A DNA stretch of 32,728 nt, taken from the NCBI RefSeq assembly GCF_028292965.1, contig NZ_JAQGLG010000126.1, positions 1-32,728 on the forward strand. The letters run 5' to 3'. Below the pieces are notes generated by a model. It saw nothing but the letters and a program-made list of their open reading frames with translations, did no database searches and had not been told where the DNA came from. Both the position numbers and the translations under genes were made by a program. The stretch comes from Sphingomonas bacterium (GTDB taxonomy: Bacteria > Pseudomonadota > Alphaproteobacteria > Sphingomonadales > Sphingomonadaceae). Positions 25,635 through 32,097 of this stretch are shown in pieces; position 1 is the stretch's first letter, and each line of letters opens with the position of its first letter.

Positions 25635-25710
25635 AAAACCAAATCCCGAACCAACGGCTTGCCGCCCGCCAACCCCACGCGCATCATGGCCCATAAAAGG
25701 GAGAGGTTCG

Positions 25711-26907
25711 ATGATCCGTATCGCCATGCTGTGCGCCGCCACGCTGATCGCGTCGCCGGCGGGCGCCCGCACCATCACCGTCGCCGCCGGACCCGGCGCG
25801 CAGGAGCGGTTGCAGGGCGCACTGCTCGATGCGAAGCCCGGCGACGTGGTGGCGATGGGCGAAGGGCGTTTCAACCTCACCGACGGCCTGTCGCTCGACG
25901 TGCCCCGCGTCACGCTGCGCGGTGCCGGGCGCGACAAGACCGTGCTCAGCTTCAAGGGCCAGCTCGGCGCGGGCGAGGGTTTGCTCGTCACCTCCGACGA
26001 CGTGGTGCTGCGCGGCTTCGCGGTCGAGGACACGCGCGGCGACGGCATCAAGTCGAAGGGCGCCAACCGCATCGTCTACACCGATCTGCGCGTCGAATGG
26101 ACCGGCGGCCCGAAGGAGACCAACGGCGCCTATGGCGTCTACCCCGTATCCAGCGCGCAGGTCCTGATCGACGGCGTCATCGTCAAGGGTGCGTCGGATG
26201 CCGGCATCTATGTCGGCCAGTCGGAACAGATCATCGTGCGCAACTCGATGGCCAGCGGCAATGTCGCCGGGATCGAGATCGAGAACAGTCGCCACGCCGA
26301 CGTGTTCCACAACAATGCGACGCACAATACCGGCGGCATCCTGGTGTTCGACCTGCCCAATCTGCCGCGCCTCGGCGGGGGCGATGTGCGCGTGTTCGAG
26401 AACAATGTCGTCGACAACGACCAGGTCAATTTCGCCCCCAAGGGCAATATCGTCGCCACCGTCCGGCGCGGCACCGGCGTGCTGGTCATGGCCAACGACA
26501 ATGTCCGCGTCACCCGCAACAATCTGTCCGGCAACGCCACTGCCAATGTGATGATCGTCAGCTACCGCAACAGCTTCACCGACACGAAGTACAACCCGCT
26601 GCCGCGCGGGGTCGCGGTATATGAAAACAACCACGGTCGCGCCGGCTACGACCCGCAACTGCCCGGCGCGGACATGCTCAAGGCCGCGTTCGGCGGCACG
26701 ATTCCCCCCGTGCTGTGGGATGGGGCAGGGGATGCAAAGGCGCTTGGCCTCAGCGTCACCGACCCGGTCAAGGTGCTCGGCATGGGCCTGGCCCAGGGCG
26801 CACCGATGGAGACTGCGCATCCCGGCCTGGTCGTGCTGAACGGCGCGCCGCCCGCGGCACCGGCGCCGGTCGTGCTGCCGGCAAGCATGGAGGCTGCCGT
26901 CAAGTGA
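25711..26907 (+). CDS. Exported parallel beta-helix repeat protein
   Basis: This 398-residue protein has a signal peptide of about 19 residues (IASPAGA). It continues as a right-handed parallel beta-helix with repeated short beta strands and N-rich turns (VLRGFAVEDTRGDGIKSKGA, IDGVIVKGASDAGIYVGQSE, IIVRNSMASGNVAGIEIENS). This matches a family usually encoded next to an SO2930-type diheme cytochrome, as here. AGGGAGAGG gives a strong ribosome site. Its stop overlaps the cytochrome start (GTGA). Substrate and role are unknown; the fold often binds or cleaves polysaccharides. Confidence 0.88.
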   Translation: MIRIAMLCAATLIASPAGARTITVAAGPGAQERLQGALLDAKPGDVVAMGEGRFNLTDGLSLDVPRVTLRGAGRDKTVLSFKGQLGAGEGLLVTSDDVVLRGFAVEDTRGDGIKSKGANRIVYTDLRVEWTGGPKETNGAYGVYPVSSAQVLIDGVIVKGASDAGIYVGQSEQIIVRNSMASGNVAGIEIENSRHADVFHNNATHNTGGILVFDLPNLPRLGGGDVRVFENNVVDNDQVNFAPKGNIVATVRRGTGVLVMANDNVRVTRNNLSGNATANVMIVSYRNSFTDTKYNPLPRGVAVYENNHGRAGYDPQLPGADMLKAAFGGTIPPVLWDGAGDAKALGLSVTDPVKVLGMGLAQGAPMETAHPGLVVLNGAPPAAPAPVVLPASMEAAVK

Positions 26908-27947
26908 TTGCCCGCCCGCTCGGCTGGCTTGCGGCGGCGGCCACCGCGCTGACCCTGCTGGTCGCCGCGACCGCGCCGCGCGGCGTCAATGATGCGGCGA
27001 TCATTGCCGATGGCTATCCTGCCGCCTTGTCGGACTATCGCCTGTTCGGCGACCTCGCACACCGCAGGCCGACGGCGCGGGTGACGCCCTACCACCTCAA
27101 CACCCCGCTCTTCTCCGACTATGCCGAGAAGGAGCGTTATCTCTACGTCCCTGCCGGCATGAAAGCAGCCTATGATCCCGACAGGGTGCTTGATCTCCCC
27201 GTCGGCAGCGCGCTGATCAAGACCTTCGGCTACCGGCAGAACGGCACTTTCCGCCCGCTGGAAACGCGCCTGTTGCTCCACCGCGCCTCGGGCTGGGTCG
27301 CGATCCCCTATGTCTGGAACGCCGACGGCACCGACGCGCTGCTCGCCCGCGCCGGCACCCGCTTACCCGTCACCTTCACCGATCCCGCAGGCCAGTCGCG
27401 CACGATCAGCTACAAGGTGCCCAACCAGAACCAGTGCAAGGAATGTCACGCCCTTGCCGGCACGATCACCCCGATCGGCCCCAGGGCGCGCAACCTCAAC
27501 GACGGCGCCCAGCTTCAGGCGCTGGTAACAACCGGCCTGCTCGACCGCGCTCCCGCCAACGCCCCGCGCCTCGCCCGCTGGGACGACACCACAGCGCCCA
27601 TCGCCGCCCGCGCCACTGCCTATCTCGAAGTCAATTGCGGCCATTGCCACAACCCGCAAGGCGCCGCCTCCAACTCCGGCCTGTTCCTCGACCGGCCCGA
27701 CCGCGACGCCGTCGCCCGTGGCCTGCTCAAACACCCCGTCGCCGCCGGTCGCGGCAGCGGCAATCGCGATTTCGATATCGACCCCGGTCATCCGGAAAAC
27801 TCGATCCTGCTGTTCCGCATGTCCAGCACCGAACCCGGCATCGCCATGCCCGAACTCGGTCGCATGACGGCGCATGATGAGGCGATCGCGCTGCTCACGC
27901 GCTGGATTGCCGGGATGCCGTCGGCGCCGCGAACGACTCGCAACTGA
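26904..27947 (+). CDS. SO2930-family diheme c-type cytochrome
   Basis: This 347-residue exported protein has two heme-attachment motifs, CKECH (in NQNQCKECHALAG) and CGHCH (in VNCGHCHNPQG), so two c-type hemes are expected in the periplasm. The conserved N-terminal segment LSDYRLFGDLAHRRPTARVT then YHLNTPLFSDYAEKERYLY is typical of the SO2930 family. A GTG at 26904 overlaps the beta-helix stop and is followed by a hydrophobic leader (LGWLAAAATALTLLVAATA), so it was chosen over longer openings inside the neighbour. The partner beta-helix protein is directly upstream. Electron donor and acceptor are unknown. Confidence 0.9.
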   Translation: MIARPLGWLAAAATALTLLVAATAPRGVNDAAIIADGYPAALSDYRLFGDLAHRRPTARVTPYHLNTPLFSDYAEKERYLYVPAGMKAAYDPDRVLDLPVGSALIKTFGYRQNGTFRPLETRLLLHRASGWVAIPYVWNADGTDALLARAGTRLPVTFTDPAGQSRTISYKVPNQNQCKECHALAGTITPIGPRARNLNDGAQLQALVTTGLLDRAPANAPRLARWDDTTAPIAARATAYLEVNCGHCHNPQGAASNSGLFLDRPDRDAVARGLLKHPVAAGRGSGNRDFDIDPGHPENSILLFRMSSTEPGIAMPELGRMTAHDEAIALLTRWIAGMPSAPRTTRN

Positions 27948-27997
27948 AACAACCGCCGCGCTGGCTGGTTGTTGCGCGGCAACCTGAAGGAGTCTCC

Positions 27998-28477
27998 ATG
28001 CCCAGCGCCCGCATCTTCGCCGATCTCAAGGCCGATCACGACCGCCACCGCGACCTGCTCCGCCGTATCGACGCAGCCAATGGCGCCGAACAAAGCGAGC
28101 TGTTCGAGCAATTCCGTGTCGAGGTGACGGCCCATGCCGCCGCCGAGGAGGAATCGCTCTACGCCACCATGCTGGCCAACCCCGATCTGCGCGATGACGC
28201 CCGCCACTCGGTATCCGAGCACAAGGAGATCAGCGACTTCCTCGCCGAACTGGCCGATCTCGACCCCGCCGGCGATGAATGGCGCGAACGCTTCGAAGCG
28301 ATGCGTCACCGCTACGAGCACCATATCGACGAGGAAGAGGAAGAGATGTTCCCCGCCGCCGCCGAGAAGCTGAGCGACGAGGAGGAAGCGCGGCTGGCCA
28401 GGGTGTTCGAGGCGCGCAAGCCGAAGGAGCTGGAGAGGGCCGAGGCGGAGCCGGCGGGGGCGGATGAGCGAGAGTAA
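27998..28477 (+). CDS. Hemerythrin HHE domain protein
   Basis: This 159-residue four-helix-bundle protein has the hemerythrin metal ligands in place: His14 in KADHDRHRDL, His46 and Glu50 (TAHAAAEEESLY), His75 (SEHKEI), and the C-terminal pair in YEHHIDEEEEEMFP. These bind a di-iron site that senses or carries oxygen, NO or peroxide. The C-terminal 40 residues are acidic and probably flexible. AAGGAG precedes the ATG by about 6 bases. It lies 50 bases after the cytochrome stop and may share its transcript. Its exact role is unknown. Confidence 0.92.
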   Translation: MPSARIFADLKADHDRHRDLLRRIDAANGAEQSELFEQFRVEVTAHAAAEEESLYATMLANPDLRDDARHSVSEHKEISDFLAELADLDPAGDEWRERFEAMRHRYEHHIDEEEEEMFPAAAEKLSDEEEARLARVFEARKPKELERAEAEPAGADERE

Positions 28478-28490
28478 GGCTCTTCTTACT

Positions 28491-28659
28491 CCCCTCCCGC
28501 TGGCGGGAGGGGCTGGGGGTGGGCTCGCGCTCTCCGCAAATGACGCCGCTCGAAACGGGCCGGGCGCCCACCCCCGACCCAGCATCGGGAGAACAGCGCC
28601 CCGCGCTGTTCAGGTCATGCCGGGGGCATGACCGACCCGATGCTCGCCAGCGGGAGGGG
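28491..28659. repeat. Multi-branched hairpin element before udgX
   Basis: Nested, exactly matching arms are present: 28491-28503 with 28647-28659 (13 bases); 28515-28524 with 28566-28575 (10 bases); 28581-28589 with 28636-28644 (9 bases). Two inner perfect hairpins are GAACAGCGC-CCC-GCGCTGTTC (28591-28611) and GTCATGCC-GGG-GGCATGAC (28614-28632). The 5' arm can also fold locally (28491-28512) as a terminator-like stem 13 bases past the hemerythrin stop. The 3' arm contains the GGGAGGGG of the udgX ribosome site. Confidence 0.8.
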
Positions 28660-28669
28660 AGGAAGAAGA

Positions 28670-30064
28670 ATGCGCCTCATAACGCTGGCCGAATCCGACG
28701 ATTTCGACGCATGGCGCGGCGCCGCCCGCGCGCTCGCCGCCGACAACGTCCCGCCTGAAGATGTCGTCTGGCAGATCGGCGATGACCCCACGGATCTGTT
28801 CGCACCACCGGTCGCACCAACCCCTGCGGCGCCGGCCACGGTGCCCCCTTTCTCCGTCCCCCGCGCCTTCATCGACCTCGCCCGCAAGGCGATCCTCGCC
28901 GACGCCCCCGAACGCTTCTCCCTGCTCTACACCCTGCTTTACCGCCTGCGCACCGAACCGAAACTGATGGACGACCAGACCGACCCGCTCGTCCGCCGCG
29001 TCGAACGGCTGGCAAAGCATGTCCGCCGCGACATCCACAAGATGCGCGCCTTCCTCCGCTTCCGCGAGGTGCAGGACGATGCCGGCCCGCGCTTCGTCGC
29101 CTGGTTCGAGCCCGAGCATCACATCGTCCGCGCCAATGCCGCCTTCTTCATCGATCGTTTCGCGTCGATGCGCTGGTCGATCCTCACGCCCGATCTGTCG
29201 ATCCACTGGGACGGCAAGCGCCTCACCCAGGGCCCCGGCGCCAGCAAGGCCGACGCCCCCGAAGGCGACCCGGTCGAGCAGATGTGGAAAACCTATTACG
29301 CCGCCATCTTCAACCCGTCTCGGCTGAAGGTCGGCGCGATGCTCAAGGAGATGCCGCGCAAATATTGGAAAAACATGCCCGAAACTGCGTTGGTACCGGG
29401 ACTGATCGCAGGCGCACAGGCGCGGGAGAGCGGCATGATCGCAAAGGCACGCACCACTATCGGCGGCAATATCGAACAGGCATGGGCCGCGCTGCGCGAC
29501 GAGGCGGCTGGCTGCACCCGCTGCCCGCTCTACAAGGACGCGACGCAAACGGTGTTCGGCGAAGGCCCGCTCGACGCGGCGATGGTCGCGGTCGGCGAGC
29601 AGCCCGGCGACCAGGAGGATCTCGCCGGCAAGCCGTTCGTCGGCCCCGCCGGCCAAATGTTCGACCGCGCGCTGGACGACGCAAAGATCGACCGCACCCG
29701 CGTCTACGTCACCAACGCGGTCAAGCATTTCAAGTTCGAGCAACGCGGCAAGCGCCGCATTCACGCCAAACCCAATGCCGGCGAGATCGAGGCGTGCCGC
29801 TGGTGGATCGACCAGGAACGCGCGCTCATCCGCCCAATGGTCACCCTCATGCTCGGCGCGACCGCCGCCCGTTCCTTGCTTGGCCGCGTCATCACCATCA
29901 GCCGCGAACGCAGCCGCCCGATCGAGCTGGAAGACGGCGGCACCGGCTGGGTCACCGTCCACCCCAGCTACCTCCTCCGCATGCCCGACAAGGCCGCCGC
30001 GGCGGAGGAATATACCCGCTTCGTCGAAGACCTAAGGGCGGCGTGGAAGCTGACTGCCCAATAG
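28670..30064 (+). CDS. udgX: UdgX uracil-DNA-binding protein with fused N-terminal DNA-metabolism domain
   Basis: This 464-residue fusion protein resembles, over residues 1-240, the probable DNA-metabolism domain (DUF4130-type) linked to UDG and radical-SAM genes (DPLVRRVERLAKHVRRDIHK then MRAFLRFREV). Residues about 260-464 are UdgX: GEQPGDQ at 309-315, and the diagnostic KRRIH loop at 361-365. His365 corresponds to the histidine that makes a covalent bond to uracil-containing DNA in UdgX. Fe-S ligands visible are Cys282, Cys285 and Cys376; the site of the remaining Cys in family 4 enzymes is His353 here. ATG 28670 was chosen for its GGGAGGGGAGG and family-like start; an in-frame ATG at 28628 is inside the repeat. 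Confidence 0.93.
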   Translation: MRLITLAESDDFDAWRGAARALAADNVPPEDVVWQIGDDPTDLFAPPVAPTPAAPATVPPFSVPRAFIDLARKAILADAPERFSLLYTLLYRLRTEPKLMDDQTDPLVRRVERLAKHVRRDIHKMRAFLRFREVQDDAGPRFVAWFEPEHHIVRANAAFFIDRFASMRWSILTPDLSIHWDGKRLTQGPGASKADAPEGDPVEQMWKTYYAAIFNPSRLKVGAMLKEMPRKYWKNMPETALVPGLIAGAQARESGMIAKARTTIGGNIEQAWAALRDEAAGCTRCPLYKDATQTVFGEGPLDAAMVAVGEQPGDQEDLAGKPFVGPAGQMFDRALDDAKIDRTRVYVTNAVKHFKFEQRGKRRIHAKPNAGEIEACRWWIDQERALIRPMVTLMLGATAARSLLGRVITISRERSRPIELEDGGTGWVTVHPSYLLRMPDKAAAAEEYTRFVEDLRAAWKLTAQ

Positions 30065-30073
30065 ACCACCCGT

Positions 30074-30096
30074 CACCCCGGCCTTGTGCCGGGGTC
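30074..30096. repeat. REP-like hairpin downstream of udgX
   Basis: ACCCCGGCCTTGTGCCGGGGT forms a strong hairpin 10 bases past the udgX stop and resembles the elements at 201-305. It may end or stabilise the udgX message. Confidence 0.6.
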
Positions 30097-30125
30097 CACC
30101 CCTCCGCAGACCCAGCAGAAGTTTT

Positions 30126-30280
30126 TCGCGCAGAGGCGCAGAGGCGCGGAGACGTTGCTGCGATGGCCATGTCGCGCGTCAGCGCAAAGGATTCACCCGG
30201 TGCGGTGGAAAATGAACAAGCGCTTCGCGCCGATCAGGTCGGCGAACGCAACATCTCTGCGCCTCTGCGCCTCTGCGCGA
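30126..30280. repeat. Long inverted-repeat element (type A), second copy
   Basis: Arms 30126-30158 and 30248-30280 (33 bases, 31 matching) surround an 89-base centre. The arms are runs of CAGAGGCGC units. Size and arm sequence match the element at 24021-24179, and the centre shares GCGCTTCGCGC in the same relative place. No coding frame of note lies inside. Confidence 0.8.
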
Positions 30281-30287
30281 ACAAATT

Positions 30288-30379
30288 TTCACGCGAAGCC
30301 GCGAAGGCGCAAAGACATGAAAGCACGCGACCACCGCCCCAGGCGCGAGAATCTTCGCGCCTTAGCGCCTTCGCGTGAA
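30288..30379. repeat. Inverted-repeat element (type B)
   Basis: Arms 30288-30316 and 30351-30379 (29 bases, 25 matching) flank a 34-base loop. The arm pattern TTCACGCGAAG...GAAGGCGC matches the type B arms at 25536-25634. It ends 11 bases before the 3' end of the tmRNA gene. Together with the type A copy it fills the 326-base gap between udgX and ssrA. Confidence 0.75.
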
Positions 30380-30383
30380 TCAA

Positions 30384-30418
30384 AATAAGTGGGGAGCTTC
30401 TGTTGCTCGGTGCTCCCC
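30384..30418 (-). terminator. Probable ssrA terminator hairpin
   Basis: On the minus strand, GGGGAGC and GCTCCCC close a 14-base loop, followed by ACTTATTTT. The T-rich tail fits termination, although the same hairpin copies the loop of the preceding tmRNA hairpin and may be part of the mature RNA. Confidence 0.5.
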
Positions 30419-30499
30419 GTACCGCCGGTTTCCGCTTCTGTTGCCCGGTGCGGCCCGAACCGCGCTTTAGCTTAGTAACCTAGACCGTGAGGCCTTGAG

Positions 30500-30535
30500 T
30501 TACGCTGCGATTGCGAGTGCTTCGTTATCGTTAGC
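30500..30535 (-). other. tmRNA proteolysis-tag reading frame
   Basis: Minus-strand codons from the resume codon GCT to TAA read Ala-Asn-Asp-Asn-Glu-Ala-Leu-Ala-Ile-Ala-Ala. The AND start and the Ala-Ala end are the features recognised by SspB/ClpXP-type degradation of tagged proteins. Confidence 0.93.
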
Positions 30536-30619
30536 ACTTGTGGTTTTGAGCCTTGAACGGGTTACTCAGCCCGGGCAAAAACAGCGCTTTTCAACACACG
30601 TCGATCCTGGTTCGGCCCC

Positions 30620-30647
30620 GTCAGAGGCTTCCCTTGCGGGAAGCTTT
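30620..30647 (-). other. tmRNA intervening segment removed during maturation
   Basis: Between the encoded CCA and the first G of the coding piece lie 28 bases dominated by a perfect 7-base-pair hairpin (GCTTCCC-GCAA-GGGAAGC, 30627-30644) with a GNRA-type loop. Processing should cut on both sides to give the two mature pieces. Confidence 0.75.
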
Positions 30648-30738
30648 TGGTGGAGCCGCCGGGTACTGCCCCCGGGTCCGCTGCATCTATTATACGCCGC
30701 ACTTTATCACCATAGCCGGGCGAACCCGGCACTTCCTC

Positions 30739-30767
30739 ATATAGGGAGCGCAAAGATAATGAAAAGC
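30739..30767 (-). promoter_or_regulatory. Candidate ssrA promoter
   Basis: On the minus strand GCTTTT (30762-30767) and CTATAT (30739-30744) are 17 bases apart, giving a start near 30732. That makes an acceptor piece of about 80 bases that begins with a GCCGGG-TTCG-CCCGGC hairpin, the size expected for two-piece tmRNA. The -35 is weak. Confidence 0.45.
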
Positions 30768-30810
30768 CCGCCTTTCGCTCGCCACAATATCGGGCCATAG
30801 CGGATATGTT

Positions 30811-31242
30811 ATGTTGACACAGCGTTCCCGCTACGCCCTGCGCGCGATGCTCTTCCTCTCCGAGGCACCCGCCGGCAGCCCGCCCATCCCGATGAACCGC
30901 ATCGCGACCGGCGCCAATGTCCCGCGCAAGTTCCTCGAACTGATCCTCGCCGATCTGCGCGAGGCGGGTTTCCTGCACAGCCACCGCGGCAAGATGGGCG
31001 GCTACCTCCTCGCCCGGCCCAAGCACCTCATCTCGCTGGGCGAGATCATCCGCGTGATCGAGGGGCCGCTGGCTTTGGTCCCCTGCGTCAGCCGCACCGC
31101 CTATCGCCGCTGCGCCGATTGCAAGGACGAGGGCACCTGCGCGATCCGGCATGCGATGATGCGCGTGCGGGATGAGACGGCGCGTATTCTGGATGGGACG
31201 AGCCTCGCGGATGCGGCGGCGGAGGATTTGGCCGCCGCCTAA
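30811..31242 (+). CDS. Rrf2-family transcriptional regulator with Fe-S cysteines
   Basis: This 143-residue winged-helix protein is of the Rrf2/IscR group. Residues 1-65 contain the DNA-binding region (MLTQRSRYALRAMLFL start; VPRKFLELILADLREAGFL recognition region; SHRGKMGGYLLARP wing). Cys92, Cys101, Cys104 and Cys110 (CADCKDEGTC) fit iron-sulfur cluster ligands, although the spacing is not the standard IscR C-x5-C-x5-C. It probably senses iron, redox state or NO. It is divergent from ssrA; the 80 bases between them must hold both promoters. No strong ribosome-binding site precedes the ATG. Target genes are unknown. Confidence 0.9.
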   Translation: MLTQRSRYALRAMLFLSEAPAGSPPIPMNRIATGANVPRKFLELILADLREAGFLHSHRGKMGGYLLARPKHLISLGEIIRVIEGPLALVPCVSRTAYRRCADCKDEGTCAIRHAMMRVRDETARILDGTSLADAAAEDLAAA

Positions 31243-31299
31243 ACCGCGCCGGCGACGATCAGGCGGAAGGCAACCAATTCCCGCAACCCTTCTTCCTGC

Positions 31300-31318
31300 T
31301 CCCCGGCGAAGGCCGGGG
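31300..31318. repeat. REP-like palindrome in the 31243-31501 gap
   Basis: TCCCCGGCGAAGGCCGGGG is a short GC-rich hairpin of the same general kind as those at 201-305 and 30074. Nothing else recognisable was seen in this 259-base gap; short open frames here have no signal or family resemblance. Confidence 0.55.
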
Positions 31319-31501
31319 GCCAGCTACGGCACGCGCATGGATCGCGCTGAGCAGGTGAAGCACTTTCTCGTCGGCGTTCCCAACGAGTCAGATCTCCGCC
31401 ACAAATCATACCACGCTGAGATGGATCCGGAATGGACCATGTTCCCGTTTACCGCCGCCCCCGCGGGGTGCTTCATTGCAGGTCTCACCGGGGACGATTC
31501 G

Positions 31502-31881
31502 ATGAAAATGTCATACTGGTTGCTCGTCTCGGCGAGCGCGCTGGGTTTGTTGGCGGGCTGGCGCGCCTCGGCGTCCGAGACGACGACCTATAGCTATAAC
31601 GCGCTGGGCGGCTCGTCGCCAGCTCTCACAACGGCGGCCCGAACAATGGTGTTGTCGTCGGGAGCTGTTTCGATCGCGCCGGCAATCGCCTAGTCCAGTC
31701 CGTCAGCGCAGCTACGCCGCAATGCCCGGCTGCGGTCGCCACGCCGGTGCCGGTGATCCCACCGACACCAACTCCGACGCCTGCTCCAACTCCAACTCCA
31801 ACTCCGACACCCACGCCTACTCCGTCGCCCGATCCGGGAGGCGAATGCCACTATGTTGGTGAACAGCTGGTCTGCTCTTAA
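31502..31881 (+). pseudogene. YD-repeat secreted protein gene, frameshifted
   Basis: The ATG at 31502 opens a signal peptide (LLVSASALGLLAGWRASASE) and the start of a YD/RHS repeat (TTTYSYNALG). At about 31609 one base appears to be missing (GGGCGGCTC where GGGCCGGCTC would keep frame). Shifting frame there restores RLVASSHNGGPNNG and CFDRAGNRLVQSV, the rest of a YD repeat, then a Pro-Thr repeat tail (about 31756-31834) and a Cys-containing end stopping at 31881. Without the shift, translation stops at 31693. A real mutation and a sequence error cannot be told apart here. It precedes a larger RHS-type gene. Confidence 0.72.
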
Positions 31882-32097
31882 CAAGATTATTTTTGAACGA
31901 CATGTTGGGTAAGAATACGTGATAGATCAACTTAGCGAGCTTTGTAAAATCGAGTTTACAGACCTAGCGATTTTTATCGCGCGTGGAATTATACTGTTGC
32001 TATATTTGCTATTCTCATTGTAATTTCGAGTGGTCTTCCAATCTCGGCTGATGCCGAAACAAAGTATTTGGCCGCGCCCCCCGCAGAACAGTATACC
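31882..32097. other. AT-rich stretch before the RHS gene
   Basis: This 216-base segment is clearly richer in A and T than the rest of the window. From 31948 it is open in the RHS frame and encodes a plausible secretion signal without a start codon. No ribosome-binding site or clear promoter was found. Confidence 0.5.

Larger units (their letters stand above)
30391..30728 (-). ncRNA. ssrA: Transfer-messenger RNA, circularly permuted two-piece form
   Basis: Read on the minus strand, an acceptor piece (about 30728-30648) comes first and ends in an encoded CCA (CGGCTCCACCA) after a T-arm-like GACCCGGGGGCAGTACCCGG. A 28-base spacer (30620-30647) follows, then the coding piece from 30619 with the tmRNA-like start GGGGCCGAACCAGGATCGAC. 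GGGGCCG pairs with CGGCTCC over seven base pairs, with a G-U at the third pair, the alanine identity signal. The tag reading frame at 30535-30500 encodes ANDNEALAIAA. Two hairpins with nearly the same loop (ACCGRGCAACAGAA) lie at 30432-30453 and 30391-30418. This layout is typical of alphaproteobacteria. The outer ends are approximate. It rescues stalled ribosomes with SmpB. Confidence 0.93.

Noticed and set aside
24021..30379. CRISPR array
   Set aside because: The repeats are inverted, unevenly spaced and made of short GC units, with no regular spacers and no cas genes.
30689..30694. Perfect TATAAT on the minus strand as the ssrA promoter
   Set aside because: It falls inside the expected acceptor piece, has no -35 at proper distance and would leave an acceptor of only about 37 bases.
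30495..30800. Plus-strand open frames of 101 and 63 codons (from 30495 and 30553)
   Set aside because: They lie on the opposite strand of the tmRNA gene, whose acceptor stem, CCA and tag are all intact.
31337..31501. Short coding start (MDRAEQVKHF...) upstream of the YD-repeat gene
   Set aside because: It has no ribosome site or family resemblance, and the signal peptide at 31502 gives a better start in the same frame.
31756..31834. Pro-Thr codon repeat as a regulatory microsatellite
   Set aside because: The repeat is in the restored reading frame and reads as an ordinary Pro-Thr linker; the frameshift lies outside it.
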